Positions 28,157 through 39,992 of a DNA stretch of 64,000 nt are shown one piece after another. The stretch comes from Ensifer sp. PDNC004 (GTDB lineage: Bacteria; Pseudomonadota; Alphaproteobacteria; Rhizobiales; Rhizobiaceae): the NCBI RefSeq assembly GCF_016919405.1, contig NZ_CP070353.1:2046001-2110000 (forward strand), given 5' to 3'. The position numbers and the translations under genes were made by a program. Each line of letters opens with the position of its first letter. Position 1 is the stretch's first letter. The notes beneath the pieces were generated by a model. It ran no database searches and was not told the origin of the DNA. It saw only the letters and a program-made list of their open reading frames with translations.

Positions 28157-28453
28157 ATGGCAAGCACCAACTTCCGCCCGCTGCACGACCGCGTTGTCGT
28201 TCGCCGCGTCGAGTCTGAAGAGAAGACCAAGGGCGGGATCATCATTCCGGACACCGCCAAGGAAAAGCCGCAGGAAGGCGAAATCGTCGCCGTCGGTTCG
28301 GGCGCCCGTGACGAAAGCGGCAAGGTTGTCGCTCTCGACGTCAAGGCTGGCGACCGCGTTCTGTTCGGCAAGTGGTCGGGCACCGAAGTCAAGATCAACG
28401 GCGAAGACCTTCTGATCATGAAGGAAGCCGACATCATGGGCATCATCGGCTGA
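28157..28453 (+). CDS. groES: Co-chaperonin GroES
   Basis: 98 aa from ATG 28157 ([20 protein letters not shown]), ribosome site GAGGGA. Contains the mobile loop [19 protein letters not shown] and the [13 protein letters not shown] region. It forms the heptameric lid of GroEL. It is separated from groEL by 60 bp and cotranscribed from the promoter/CIRCE at 28034-28097. Confidence 0.98.
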   Translation: MASTNFRPLHDRVVVRRVESEEKTKGGIIIPDTAKEKPQEGEIVAVGSGARDESGKVVALDVKAGDRVLFGKWSGTEVKINGEDLLIMKEADIMGIIG

Positions 28454-28480
28454 TCCAGCCGTCGTCCACCCTTTTCATGA

Positions 28481-30391
<1,911 letters not shown>

Positions 30392-30409
30392 CTGATCCAT
30401 CCGGATCGG

Positions 30410-30443
30410 AAAGGCGGCCTTCGGGTCGCCTTTCTTGTTTTTT
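30410..30443 (+). terminator. Intrinsic terminator of groESL with UUCG loop
   Basis: Stem AAAGGCGGCC / GGTCGCCTTT (one G-T wobble) closed by a TTCG tetraloop and followed by CTTGTTTTTT. It lies 256 bp after the groEL stop because the 106-bp repeats are interposed. Confidence 0.9.
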
Positions 30444-30529
30444 ATCAATGCCATTCATCGCCGGTAAAGCATCTGCCGAACAGTCGGCAGGAAAAAACCC
30501 ATCGGTTGTAGTCAGGCTTCAAAAAACCG

Positions 30530-30557
30530 TTGAAGTCGAAAAAAAACGAACTATAAC
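30530..30557 (+). promoter_or_regulatory. Sigma-70-like promoter TTGAAG-N16-TATAAC
   Basis: TTGAAG at 30530-30535 and TATAAC at 30552-30557. It is 338 bp ahead of the PAS-like gene, so it either drives a long leader or the small RNA candidate that ends at the T run at 30630. Confidence 0.45.
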
Positions 30558-30560
30558 AGC

Positions 30561-30634
30561 GCCCCAAGTGAGCGAAGATTGAGGGGAGACTGGGCGGCAC
30601 ACGTGAGGCAGGCGGGCAATCGCCGGGGCTTTTT
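30561..30634 (+). ncRNA. Possible small RNA downstream of groESL
   Basis: About 70 nt between the promoter-like element and the T run TTTTT at 30630-30634. GCCCC at 30561-30565 can pair with GGGGC at 30625-30629, directly before the T run, and GGCG-N6-CGCC lies inside. No reading frame with a ribosome site is present. The structure is weak evidence and I do not recognise a family. Confidence 0.3.
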
Positions 30635-30894
30635 CGTATTCGCTGCCCATCCGGAAATTCTTCGAGACTATACCTAAAGAATAAAAGTATTTAATCGCAA
30701 ATTAAGCCGACACTCTCCTTCGACATAAGTTCGCCGGCGAGATCCACTACCATCTATCGACCTTTCTACTTGAGAAAACACCCACACCATGTGGCGTGCG
30801 CTCTCGTATTGGTCATGTCGGGCGCTGTTTGCACATTGGGACGTGTTTCCCTGAGGCGCCGAAGGCGGCTCCGGGAACTCTGCTGGGGTAGACC

Positions 30895-31344
30895 GTGTTT
30901 AAGATCACCAGAGCAAATTCCGCTCCCCTCGGCGTTCCGGGACAGCCGCATCCCGGCCTTCCGCATCATGAATTCATGGAGCAGTTTTGCGTTTCCGAGG
31001 GATGGTCCGGCGATCTGTCGACGGGCCTGTTCCGCCTCGGCGAGAAGGCGGCCGCCATCCATGGCCTGCGAGACGGGGAGTGCGGCCTTCTGAACTTCGT
31101 TCGCTGCTACGATCCGGCCGATCGCAACCACGTGCTCGAACTGTTCGAGCAAGCGGCAACGAGCTGCTCGTCCTTTTGCTTTTCGACGACGATCGCGCTG
31201 GAGGAATCCGGCCAGAAGCAGCCGCTGTTCTGCATCGGTGAATCTTCCGGCCTCGAACAGCGCTATTCCGGCATGATCACCGGCATCTTTTTCTTCCCAC
31301 GCTTTCTCGTGGAAGTCGCGGGCCGCGCGCTGCTGCGCCAGTAG
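30895..31344 (+). CDS. Small PAS-like protein A, unknown function
   Basis: 149 aa from GTG 30895 (ribosome site GGGG 8 bases upstream); ATG 30976 is an alternative. After ~38 residues the sequence WSGDLSTGLFRLGEKAAAIH onward, with FVRCYDPADRNHVLELFEQA, has the pattern of a single PAS fold. No kinase, cyclase or membrane part is attached. It is clearly paralogous to the gene at 40431-40859: in a 63-residue ungapped core I count 28 identities, including cysteines in CG and SSFCF, and a third in LFC(I/V)G follows. It converges on the MHYT-GGDEF-EAL gene. It may be a free-standing sensor or partner domain; the function is unknown. Confidence 0.7.
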   Translation: MFKITRANSAPLGVPGQPHPGLPHHEFMEQFCVSEGWSGDLSTGLFRLGEKAAAIHGLRDGECGLLNFVRCYDPADRNHVLELFEQAATSCSSFCFSTTIALEESGQKQPLFCIGESSGLEQRYSGMITGIFFFPRFLVEVAGRALLRQ

Positions 31345-31459
31345 GCCCGCCCTCGCCCGCGCACGGGTGTAGATAATCCCTGATCACATGCATGGCCGTC
31401 GCAACCGCCCCGGTGGGCGACTGCGGTGAAAGCGTGCGGCAGAGACGCGGACGTACGGC

Positions 31460-34264
31460 TCAGGCGGCCGCCGCGTCGTCCTTGCCCGTGAAGAGCACCG
31501 CCATCGGCGCCGGGCGGCCGAGCAGATAGCCCTGCGCCTCATCGCAGCCCTCGGCCTGCAGGATATCGAGCTGCTTCTGCGTCTCGACGCCTTCGGCAAG
31601 AATCGGCACGGACAGGCTCTGGCCGAGTGCAAGAATGGCGCGCACGATCGCCTTGGCCTGCGGGCTGCCCTCCACTTCCCACATGAAGCTCCGGTCGAGC
31701 TTGATCTTGTCGAAGGGGAAGGAGCGCAGCGTCTCGAGCGACGAGTAGCCGGTGCCGAAGTCGTCGATCGCGATAGTGACGCCGAGTTCCTTGATCTGGC
31801 GCAGCGTCAGCAGCGCCCGCTCCTTGTCGTCGATGATCGTCGATTCCGTAATTTCGAGCTCCAGCCGGTTCGGGTCGAGACCCGTCTCGGCAAGCACGTC
31901 CTGCACCAGGCTGACGATGTCGCCATTGGCAAGCTGGACCGGCGAGAGGTTGACCGCAATCTTGTGGCTGCTCTCCCAGCCCGCCGCCTCGCGGCAGGCT
32001 TCGCGCAGCACCCATTCGCCGATCGGCAGGATCGCGCCGCACTCCTCGGCAAGCGGGATGAACTCGCTCGGAGGCACCATGCCGCGTTCCGGATGGCTCC
32101 AGCGCAGGAGCACCTCGTAGCCGATGACGGCTCCGGTCATCACAGACTTCTGCACCTGGTAGTGCAAGGCAAGCTGCTTCTTCTCCACCGCGTCCCAGAG
32201 ATCGTTAGCAAGCGCGCGCCGCTGGCGGGCGGCCTCGTCCATCGACACCTCGTAGAAGCAGACGGTCTGGTTGAGGGCAGCCTTCGCCCGGTACATGGCG
32301 AGGTCGGCATTGTTGATCAGCGTGTCGGCCGTCTCCGCGTCCTGCGGATAGATCGCGACACCCATGCTGCCGCCCGACTTGAGCTCGAAATCGCCAAAGC
32401 GCATTTCCTCGTGCAGGCTCTTTTCGATGCGGCGCAAGAAGTCGTTGAGCTCGGAGAGTTCCTCGAAGCGCTTGACCGCCGCGAACTCGTCGCCACCCAG
32501 GCGCGCCACGAACTCGCCCTCCTGCAGAAGGCCCTTGACGCGCTGGGCGATCGTCACCAGCACGAAGTCGCCGGCGGCGTGACCATGCAGGTCGTTGACT
32601 TCCTTGAACTTGTTGAGGTCGATGCCGATAACGGCGACCTTGCGGTTGAACCAGGCGGCTGCGTCCAGCTCCTCTTCGAGGTAGCTGCTGAACTGCAGCC
32701 GGTTCGGCAGGCCCGTGAGGCTGTCGTGCCGGGCAAGGAAGGTGATCTGCTCCTCGGTGTCCAGCCGCTCGGTGATATCCTCATAGGTGCTCACCCAGCC
32801 GCCATCGGGCAGCGTGCGATGCTTGGTCAGGATCGAACGGCCGTTGACCAGCTTCTCGACGATATCGCCGCCGCCGTTGCCGACCATTTCGATGCGGTGC
32901 TTCTGGTAGAGCTCGTCGGCCTTGGTCCGCGCCATTTCCGGATCGGAGTAGATGCGGGCAAAGACGATGTCGAGGATCTCGCGGAAGGTCAGCCCCTTGC
33001 CGGCGAGCGTCTCGGAAAAGCCGAAGATCTCGCGGCAACGACGGTTCGATAGCAACAGCCGGTCGTTGCTGTCGAACAGGCAGATGCCCTGCGACATGTT
33101 TTCGAGCGCGACATCGAGATTGTTGCTGACCTCAGCGATGCGATCGGCGTCAAGCTTCGCCTTGGTGATGTCTTTGACGATCTTGATGAAGCCGGCGTGC
33201 TTGCCCTCATCGTCCATGAAAGGGTCGAGCACCACATGGGCCCAGAAGCGGGATCCATCCTTGCGATAGCGCCAGCCTTCGTTCTCGAAGCGGCCATCGG
33301 CCAATGCGACCTCGAGCGCGCGCTGCGGCACGCCATCGCGCTGATCCTCCTGCGAGTAGAAGCAGGAAAAATTCTTGCCGACGATTTCCTCGCCCTTATA
33401 GCCCTTGTTAGCCTCGGCGCCGGCGTTCCAGCTGGCAACGCGGCCGTCGGTATCGAGCATATAGATGGCGTAGTCCTTCACGCTGCGCACGAAGCGGGCG
33501 AATTCCCGTTCGGCAGCGGCGGCGGAAAGCTCGGCGTGATGGGCGAAGCCGGCGGCGATCAGCACCATCGACAGCAGGAAGAAGGCGGTGCCGGCGATGA
33601 CGAAGGCAAGCAGGTGCGGCTGGATCATGCCCGCATGGGTCGGCGTCAGCAGGTCGGCCTCGATCGTGACCGCGCCCATGGCGGTGAAATGCAGCGCGAC
33701 GATCCCGAGCGTCATCAGCAGGGTGGCAAGGACTTTCGCCTTCAACCGGTTGCCGATGCTGGCGATCGTACGCAGGGCGGCGATATCGAACAGCGAGCCG
33801 ACGACCACGGAGGTGACGACCAGCGTCGCATCCCAGCGGATGCTGCCCGGCACGTCGAGCGCCGCCATGCCGAGGAAATGCATGCAGGCGACGCCGCCGC
33901 CGAGAACGAAGCCGCCGGCAATCCAGCCGAGCCGGTCCTGAACATGGGTGACGATCAACAGCGCCGTCGTGGTCAGGATAATCGCGACGGCCAGCGACAG
34001 GCCGGTGAGATCCATCTGGTAGCCGAGGACGACGCCAGGATCGTAAGCCAGCATGGCGATGAAGTGGGTCGCCCAGATACCGAAGCCGCTGGCGATGCCA
34101 GCCGCCGTCGCCCAGATCGCTTTTGCCTTGCCCGAGGAGCCGCGAGCACGCTGCAACAGCGTGACTGCTCCGTAGCTCGCGAGGAAGCAGACAAGTGCGG
34201 CCAAAACGACCAGTCTGGGATTATGCTCTACCACCAGGCATGTAAGAACCTTGAACATCGCCAA
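31460..34264 (-). CDS. MHYT-PAS-PAS-GGDEF-EAL membrane c-di-GMP enzyme
   Basis: 934 aa. N-terminal MHYT sensor: seven predicted transmembrane helices in residues ~10-250 with the motif triplet ATHFIAML, CMHFLGMA and LHFTAMGA; such domains are proposed to bind copper and sense O2, CO or NO. Two PAS domains follow (~275-390 and ~395-505), then GGDEF (RLGGDEFAAV, intact) and EAL (YEVLLRW, ELEITES, DDFGTGYSSLETL, ILAEGVETQ). EAL reads EVL but the metal-binding Glu and the Arg are kept, so both activities are possible. Start at 34264 or the ATG two codons later. Confidence 0.93.
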   Translation of the reverse strand: MAMFKVLTCLVVEHNPRLVVLAALVCFLASYGAVTLLQRARGSSGKAKAIWATAAGIASGFGIWATHFIAMLAYDPGVVLGYQMDLTGLSLAVAIILTTTALLIVTHVQDRLGWIAGGFVLGGGVACMHFLGMAALDVPGSIRWDATLVVTSVVVGSLFDIAALRTIASIGNRLKAKVLATLLMTLGIVALHFTAMGAVTIEADLLTPTHAGMIQPHLLAFVIAGTAFFLLSMVLIAAGFAHHAELSAAAAEREFARFVRSVKDYAIYMLDTDGRVASWNAGAEANKGYKGEEIVGKNFSCFYSQEDQRDGVPQRALEVALADGRFENEGWRYRKDGSRFWAHVVLDPFMDDEGKHAGFIKIVKDITKAKLDADRIAEVSNNLDVALENMSQGICLFDSNDRLLLSNRRCREIFGFSETLAGKGLTFREILDIVFARIYSDPEMARTKADELYQKHRIEMVGNGGGDIVEKLVNGRSILTKHRTLPDGGWVSTYEDITERLDTEEQITFLARHDSLTGLPNRLQFSSYLEEELDAAAWFNRKVAVIGIDLNKFKEVNDLHGHAAGDFVLVTIAQRVKGLLQEGEFVARLGGDEFAAVKRFEELSELNDFLRRIEKSLHEEMRFGDFELKSGGSMGVAIYPQDAETADTLINNADLAMYRAKAALNQTVCFYEVSMDEAARQRRALANDLWDAVEKKQLALHYQVQKSVMTGAVIGYEVLLRWSHPERGMVPPSEFIPLAEECGAILPIGEWVLREACREAAGWESSHKIAVNLSPVQLANGDIVSLVQDVLAETGLDPNRLELEITESTIIDDKERALLTLRQIKELGVTIAIDDFGTGYSSLETLRSFPFDKIKLDRSFMWEVEGSPQAKAIVRAILALGQSLSVPILAEGVETQKQLDILQAEGCDEAQGYLLGRPAPMAVLFTGKDDAAAA

Positions 34265-34474
34265 TCGCCTAAATCAACAACCACGGGGAAACGAGACCTC
34301 TCGCCTCCAGTTAATCGACCTGTGTTGCCGGTAGGTGATTTAAGGAAATGATAAATCGTCGCTTTGCCGCCCGGTTGCGCGGCAAAACAATAGCGGCGTC
34401 GTTAATGAAAATTGAAACCAAGCCGCCTTGAAGTTGCACTTTGCAAAAGGCGCTGCCTGGCGTGGTTTCGCCGC

Positions 34475-35707
34475 CTATGCTTGCGACAGCAGCGCCTTGA
34501 GGTCGGATTGCGGATCGGCGATGACGGCCCGGTCGGGGTTGACGCCGGTCTCCAGCATCTTCTTGCCCGTCACATAGGCCTTGGCGTCGTTGATCGCATC
34601 GACGGCCACCAGGCGCCCCTGCCGGAAATACCAGACCGACACGCTGCCTTCGCGCTGGCCGGGCCTGACGATCGTTTCGTCGTGGCCGAGCCCGAAGCCG
34701 GCGATCTGCAGCTTGACGTCATACTGGTCGGACCAGAACCAGGGCTTGGGCTCGTAAGGGGCGTCGCTGCCGGCAAGGATCGCGGCGACCGCTTCGGCCT
34801 GATCCACGGCATTCTGTACCGACTCCAGCCGGATGCGCAGGTCCTCGAAGGGCAGAACGGCGCAATCGCCCATCGCGAAGATCGCCGGATCTAAGGTGCG
34901 GCCGTGTGCGTCGACGACGATGCCGTTTGCGGTTTCGAGCCCGGCATCATGCGCCAGGCGATCATTGGCGGTCACGCCGATGCCGACGATGACGACGTCG
35001 ACCGGCAACGCGGAGCCGTCGGAGAGTTCCGCTGCGGTGACACGGCCATTGTCGCCGACGAGGCGGTTGAGACCGGTACCCTCGCGAATATCGACGCCGC
35101 GACCCCGATGAATGTCGCGCACGAGCCCCGACGTCGCCGATGAGGCAACACGCTGCAGGATGCGGTCGGCCATTTCGATGACCGTGACGTCGAGCCCGCA
35201 GGTGCGCGCGACGGCTGCCGCTTCAAGACCGATGTAACCGCCGCCGATGACAAGCGCGCGACGGCCGGGCTTCATCTCCTCGGCGAGGCGATCGGCGTCC
35301 CTGAAGTCACGAACGACGAAGACACCCTCGAGATCGCCACCGACAGAGGCAGGCAGCCGGCGCGGCGTGGCGCCGGTGGCAAAGGCCAGCACCTCATAGT
35401 CGAGCGACGTGCCGTCGCTGAGCGACACGCGCTTGCCGGCCCGGTCCAGGCCTGTCACGGTCGTTTCGAGGCGCACGTCGACAGCGTGCTCGCCGTACCA
35501 GGATTCCGGCCGGTAGAGCAGCCGGTCGAGGCTCATCTCGCGCAGGAGATACTTTTTGGAGAGCGGCGGGCGCTGGTAAGGCAGGCTTGCTTCGGAGGCG
35601 ACGATGGTAATCGGCCGCTCGTCCTTCAGTGCACGGAGCTTCGCAACCAGAGCAAAGGCGGCCTGACCGCCACCGACAACAACAAGCCTTCCGGACACGC
35701 TTCCCAC
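34475..35707 (-). CDS. Ferredoxin/rubredoxin-reductase-like FAD-NAD(P) oxidoreductase
   Basis: 410 aa. FAD GxGxxG at the N-terminus (VVVGGGQAAFALVAKLR), YQRPPLSKKYL, FATGATPRRLP, a NAD-binding motif ALVIGGGYIGLEAAAVA and FAMGDCAVLP near the end. This is the layout of the flavoprotein that feeds electrons to ferredoxins and Rieske or P450 oxygenases. No oxygenase or ferredoxin gene is adjacent, so the partner is unknown. Confidence 0.88.
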   Translation of the reverse strand: MGSVSGRLVVVGGGQAAFALVAKLRALKDERPITIVASEASLPYQRPPLSKKYLLREMSLDRLLYRPESWYGEHAVDVRLETTVTGLDRAGKRVSLSDGTSLDYEVLAFATGATPRRLPASVGGDLEGVFVVRDFRDADRLAEEMKPGRRALVIGGGYIGLEAAAVARTCGLDVTVIEMADRILQRVASSATSGLVRDIHRGRGVDIREGTGLNRLVGDNGRVTAAELSDGSALPVDVVIVGIGVTANDRLAHDAGLETANGIVVDAHGRTLDPAIFAMGDCAVLPFEDLRIRLESVQNAVDQAEAVAAILAGSDAPYEPKPWFWSDQYDVKLQIAGFGLGHDETIVRPGQREGSVSVWYFRQGRLVAVDAINDAKAYVTGKKMLETGVNPDRAVIADPQSDLKALLSQA

Positions 35708-35785
35708 CTGCCTTTATTCAACTGTACAACAAGGCCTAGCCTTCCGCCCGAGCTTCGTCAACTCTGGCACAGACCACGCCGTTTG

Positions 35786-36493
35786 CTATTCCTTGCGCGG
35801 CACATCCATGCCCTTTTGAGCCGCCGGGCGCGACAGGCCGCGCTCCACCCAGGCCATCACCTTCGGGAAGCTCTTGTAATCCAGAACCTCGGCGCCGCCA
35901 TAGAATCTGCGCGCGCCTTCGACCCAGGGATAGGTGGCGATGTCGGCGATCGTGTAGTCGTCGCCCATCAGCCATTGCCGCCCTTCAAGGCGGGTTTCGA
36001 GCACGCCGAGCAGCCGCTTGGCTTCGTCACGGTAGCGCTCGACGGGGTAGGAATTGTTGGCGACCTTGTCGGCGGCGAACTTGAAGAAGTGACCGAACTG
36101 GCCGAACATCGGGCCGACGCCGCCCATCTGGAACATCACCCAGGCGATCGTTTCGTAACGGCCGGCCGCGTCGGCAGGCAGCAGCTTGCCGGTCTTTTCC
36201 GCGAGATAGATGAGGATCGCGCCGGACTCGAACAGCCCGATCGGCTTTCCATCCGGGCCGTTGGGATCGATGATCGCCGGGATGCGTCCGTTGGGGTTGA
36301 GCGAGACGAACTCGGGCGACTTCTGGTCGTTGGTATCGAAGGTGATGCGGTGCGGCTCGTAGGGCAGGCCCAACTCTTCGAGCGCGATCGAAACCTTCAC
36401 GCCGTTCGGCGTCGGCAGCGAATAGAGCTGGATGATGTCAGGGTTTTTCGCCGGCCAGCGCTTGGTGATCGGAAAGGCGGACAGATCGGCCAT
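35786..36493 (-). CDS. Glutathione S-transferase family protein (YghU/YfcG type)
   Basis: 235 aa. Thioredoxin-fold N-terminus with IIQLYSLPTPNGVKVSIALE, NPNGRIPAIIDP and the ESGAILIYLAE glutathione-binding motif, then an all-helical C-terminus with LMGDDYTIADIATYPW. The TPNG segment is characteristic of the YfcG/YghU group, which act as glutathione-dependent disulfide-bond reductases. A ribosome site (AGGAG) precedes the ATG. Confidence 0.88.
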   Translation of the reverse strand: MADLSAFPITKRWPAKNPDIIQLYSLPTPNGVKVSIALEELGLPYEPHRITFDTNDQKSPEFVSLNPNGRIPAIIDPNGPDGKPIGLFESGAILIYLAEKTGKLLPADAAGRYETIAWVMFQMGGVGPMFGQFGHFFKFAADKVANNSYPVERYRDEAKRLLGVLETRLEGRQWLMGDDYTIADIATYPWVEGARRFYGGAEVLDYKSFPKVMAWVERGLSRPAAQKGMDVPRKE

Positions 36494-36601
36494 GAAGGTC
36501 TCCTGGAACGGAACAGCGGGAAACGGCAGGAACGCCGCGCGCAGGACTTACATAGGAGTGGAGGGCGCGCCTTTTGAGGGCCCTACTTTATTTTTGTAAC
36601 C

Positions 36602-36623
36602 GGCGGGATCGTGAGATCCCGCC
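36602..36623 (-). other. Perfect hairpin between hisG and GST gene
   Basis: GGCGGGATC-GTGA-GATCCCGCC, 9-bp stem, 18 bp after the hisG stop. No T tract follows on the minus strand, so it may only stabilise the his mRNA 3' end. Confidence 0.5.
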
Positions 36624-36640
36624 CTGCCCCGCTTGCAGCG

Positions 36641-37336
36641 TCAAAGCACGCTACGAACGGCCGCGATAATTCGTGCCACGACCGGATCACCGTCGTGGGC
36701 GGCCTTGCGCGCCCGAACGAGGCAAGCCTCTGAACGCAGGATCACGCCGTCCGTCAGGATCTTCAGGTGGTTTGCCTTCAGCGTCGAACCGGTCGAGGTG
36801 ATGTCGACGATGATGTCGGCCGAACCGGAGGCCGGCGCGCCTTCGGTGGCGCCAAGGCTCTCGACGATGCGGTAGAGCTGGATGCCGTGGCTGCCGGAGA
36901 AATGGTTTTGCGTTAGCCGCCAGTACTTGGTGGCGATCGCCAGACGCCGGCCGTGGCGGGCACGGAAATCGGCGGCCACGTCACCGAGATCGGCCATGGT
37001 GTCGACGTCGTACCAGATCTCCGGAACAGCGACGACGACATCGGCATGGCCGAAGCCGAGGCGGGCGCAGAATTCGACGCGGGCGTCGGCATTGGCAAGC
37101 CCCTCGCGCACCAGGTCTTCGCCGGTGACGCCGAAATCGATCGAGCCGTTGCCGAGTTCGCGCGAGATTTCCGACGCCGAAAGGAACGCGATCTCAACGT
37201 CGTCGGCGCCTTCGACGCGGCCGCGATAGGAGCGGTCGTTACCGACGGCAACGATCTTCAGGCCGGCGCGTTCGAAGATCGCCGAGGCGTCATCCTTCAT
37301 CCGCCCCTTGGACGGCAGCGCGATGGTGATGGTCAT
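36641..37336 (-). CDS. hisG: ATP phosphoribosyltransferase, short form HisG
   Basis: 231 aa. First enzyme of histidine synthesis. The short form lacks the C-terminal regulatory domain and works only with HisZ, which lies directly upstream with a 4-base overlap. Motifs: [58 protein letters not shown] (PRPP-binding). Last gene of hisS-hisZ-hisG. Confidence 0.97.
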   Translation of the reverse strand: MTITIALPSKGRMKDDASAIFERAGLKIVAVGNDRSYRGRVEGADDVEIAFLSASEISRELGNGSIDFGVTGEDLVREGLANADARVEFCARLGFGHADVVVAVPEIWYDVDTMADLGDVAADFRARHGRRLAIATKYWRLTQNHFSGSHGIQLYRIVESLGATEGAPASGSADIIVDITSTGSTLKANHLKILTDGVILRSEACLVRARKAAHDGDPVVARIIAAVRSVL

Positions 37337-38475
37337 TGAGCGCCTCCTTCAGAGGCAATCGCCTTTTCGATGCGGTCGAGCCAGAGCGAGAAGCCAACGG
37401 CCGGGATGTGCTCGCGGGCGCCAAGTAGGGTCAGCAGCCGGTCGAAGCGGCCACCGCCGGCAAGAACGGCATGCGTGCCGGCAAGCTCGACCTCGAAAAC
37501 AAGGCCAGTGTAATAGTCGAGCGGGCGACCGAAGGCCGCGCGATAGCGAATGGCGCCGATGTCGGCACCGGTCTTGGAAAGTGCGGACACACGGGCATCG
37601 AAGCGGGTGAGCGCATCATCGATCTTCAGGCCGGATTTCTGCGCGAAAGCGAAGAGTGCAGCCGGCGCATCGGCAAGCGGCACGTCGAGCGCCAGGAACG
37701 CAGCGACATGGTCCAGCGTCTTGCGGTCGAGTCGCGTGTTCGCCAGCTCCATCTTTTCCTTCAGCCGGCGCGCGATGTCCTCAGGCGAGCGGCTGGCATT
37801 GGTCGAATAGCCGGTCGCTTCCATCGTTGCGGCAACATGCGCGACGAGACGCTCCTCGTCCTCGAGCAGGCCGTCCATCGACAGCCGCACGACTTCGGGG
37901 CCGAAGACGCCGACGGTCCGCGGATGGGCAAGCTCGGTCAGAAGCTTCTGCAGGTGCTTCTGGTCGCCGAAGGCGTGGATCAACCGCTTCTGCCATCCGG
38001 CCGGCAGGCCACAGGCGCCGACGACGGCTTCAAACACGGCCTGGTCGCCAAGCGTGACGCTGAGAGACTGCCCCGGCACCCGGTTGGCGACGATGCGCAT
38101 CGCGTCAGAGACGGCGCGCGCATCGGCTGCCGCCGTGTCGGTATCGCCCAGATCCTCGATGCCGGCCTGGTAGAATTCGTTGCCGCCTTCGCGGCGCTGG
38201 CGGAAGACCTCGCCGAGATAGGCATAGCGCTTCGGCGTTCCGGTGACCGCCTCGATATGGCGGAGACAGACGGGGATGGTGAATTCCGGCCGCAGGCACA
38301 GGCTCTCGCCGGTCTCGCTCTCGGTCATGAAGATACGGCGGCGCAGATCCTCGCCGGCCATGGCGAGGAAAGGCTCGGCCGGCTGGATCACCGGGGTGTC
38401 GACACGCAGCGTGCCGAGGCTTTCGAAGTCGGCAAGCAGCGCATCGGCAAAAGCAGGCAGATTGATAAGGGCCAT
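37333..38475 (-). CDS. hisZ: ATP phosphoribosyltransferase regulatory subunit HisZ
   Basis: 380 aa. HisRS-like catalytic core without the anticodon-binding domain. Class II synthetase-like motif 2 ([20 protein letters not shown]) and the [17 protein letters not shown] / GGRFDRLL motifs resemble HisS but are altered. It forms the octameric complex that makes short HisG active and feedback-sensitive. It starts 5 bp after the hisS stop and overlaps hisG. Confidence 0.94.
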   Translation of the reverse strand: MALINLPAFADALLADFESLGTLRVDTPVIQPAEPFLAMAGEDLRRRIFMTESETGESLCLRPEFTIPVCLRHIEAVTGTPKRYAYLGEVFRQRREGGNEFYQAGIEDLGDTDTAAADARAVSDAMRIVANRVPGQSLSVTLGDQAVFEAVVGACGLPAGWQKRLIHAFGDQKHLQKLLTELAHPRTVGVFGPEVVRLSMDGLLEDEERLVAHVAATMEATGYSTNASRSPEDIARRLKEKMELANTRLDRKTLDHVAAFLALDVPLADAPAALFAFAQKSGLKIDDALTRFDARVSALSKTGADIGAIRYRAAFGRPLDYYTGLVFEVELAGTHAVLAGGGRFDRLLTLLGAREHIPAVGFSLWLDRIEKAIASEGGAQ

Positions 38476-38480
38476 GACCG

Positions 38481-39992
38481 TCAGCCCCTTGCCCGATCCT
38501 CGGCCTGCGCCGCCAGCATCTCGCGCACCTTCTCGACCAGTTCGGCCGTCTGTACGGAAACCTGAGCCACGCGCGCCTCGCGCCAGGCCGCATTGTCCTC
38601 GATCTCACCGGACAGGCGCTTGCCCTCGATCAGATCCTTGATCTGCACGACACCGGCGGCGCGCTCGTCGCCGCCCTGGATGATGGCAAGCGGCGAGCCA
38701 CGGCGGTCGGCATATTTCAGCTGGTCGCCAAAGTTCTTCTTGTTGCCCTGGTACATTTCGGCGCGGATGCCGGCATGGCGCAGCTGCTGCACGAAGCGCT
38801 GATAGTGGCCCATCGCCTCGATATCGCGGTCCATCACACAGACGACAACAGGCGCGAGCACGTCCGAGGCACCGAGCTTGCCGAGGTTCTTCAGCGCGGT
38901 CATCAGGCGGGAAACACCGATCGAGAAGCCGGTTGCCGGTACGGGCTGGCCCATGAAGCGCGACACGAGGCCGTCGTAACGACCGCCACCGCCGACCGAG
39001 CCAAAGACGACCTTCTCACCCTTCTCATTGGTGACGGCAAACTGCAGCTCGGCCTCGAAGACCGGGCCGGTGTAATATTCGAGACCACGCACGACCGAGG
39101 GGTCTATCTTGATACGGTCGGCCTCGTAGCCGGCACTAACGACCAGGCTGCGGATCGTGTTGAGTTCCTGGACGCCCTCGCCACCCCTGGCAGTGCCTGA
39201 AACGAGCGCTGCCAGTTCGTCTGCGCTTTCGGCATAATTCTGGATACCGACGAAGAACAGGACCTTGTCGATCTGCTCGCCGTTAAGCCCGGCACCCTTG
39301 GTGAAGTCGCCGCTTTCGTCCCTGCGGCCTTCGCCGAGCAACAAACGCACGCCTTCGGGGCCGAACTTGTCGAGCTTGTCGATGGCGCGCAGCACCGTCA
39401 GGCGGGCATTGACCTTGTCGTCGCCGCCAAGACCGATCGCTTCCATGACGCCGTCGAGTACCTTGCGGTTGTTGACGCGGATCACGTAGTCGCCGCGTGC
39501 GATACCGAGGGCTTCCATGGTGTCGGCCATCATCATGCACATTTCGGCATCCGCCTGGACGCCGGCAGCACCGACGGTGTCGGCATCGAACTGCATGAAC
39601 TGGCGGAAGCGGCCGGGACCGGGCTTCTCGTTGCGGAAGACGTAACCGGCACGGTAGGTGCGGAACGGCAGCTGGATTTCGTTGAAATTCTCGGCGACGT
39701 GACGGGCGAGCGGCGCCGTCAGGTCGTAGCGCAGCGACAGCCACTGGTCGTCGTCGTCCGTCAGCGAGAAGACGCCCTCGTTCGGCCGGTCGCTGTCAGG
39801 CAGGAACTTGCCGAGCGCATCGGTGTATTCGAACAGCGGCGTTTCGACCGGATCGAAACCATAATGCTCGTAGACTGCTCTGATCTTGCCGATCATTTCG
39901 TCGGTCGCGCGGATATCTGCAGCGGAGCGATCGACGAAGCCGCGCGGAAGACGCGCCTTGAGCTTCTGCGGTTTCTTCTGTTTCTCGGTCAT
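38481..39992 (-). CDS. hisS: Histidyl-tRNA synthetase
   Basis: 503 aa from ATG 39992 ([20 protein letters not shown]); a GTG seven codons upstream is less likely. Class II motif 2 ([20 protein letters not shown]), the histidine-binding motifs [13 protein letters not shown] and GGRYDGLV, and a C-terminal anticodon-binding domain ([28 protein letters not shown]). First gene of the his operon here; HisZ is its paralogue, so two related genes lie side by side. Confidence 0.97.
   Translation of the reverse strand: MTEKQKKPQKLKARLPRGFVDRSAADIRATDEMIGKIRAVYEHYGFDPVETPLFEYTDALGKFLPDSDRPNEGVFSLTDDDDQWLSLRYDLTAPLARHVAENFNEIQLPFRTYRAGYVFRNEKPGPGRFRQFMQFDADTVGAAGVQADAEMCMMMADTMEALGIARGDYVIRVNNRKVLDGVMEAIGLGGDDKVNARLTVLRAIDKLDKFGPEGVRLLLGEGRRDESGDFTKGAGLNGEQIDKVLFFVGIQNYAESADELAALVSGTARGGEGVQELNTIRSLVVSAGYEADRIKIDPSVVRGLEYYTGPVFEAELQFAVTNEKGEKVVFGSVGGGGRYDGLVSRFMGQPVPATGFSIGVSRLMTALKNLGKLGASDVLAPVVVCVMDRDIEAMGHYQRFVQQLRHAGIRAEMYQGNKKNFGDQLKYADRRGSPLAIIQGGDERAAGVVQIKDLIEGKRLSGEIEDNAAWREARVAQVSVQTAELVEKVREMLAAQAEDRARG

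Larger units (their letters stand above)
30444..30894. other. 451-bp intergenic region, partly AT-rich
   Basis: No convincing protein gene. It holds the promoter-like element and possible small RNA listed at 30530-30634, an AT-rich stretch at 30665-30705, and a short palindrome CCACACCATGTGG near 30782, upstream of the PAS-like gene. Confidence 0.5.
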
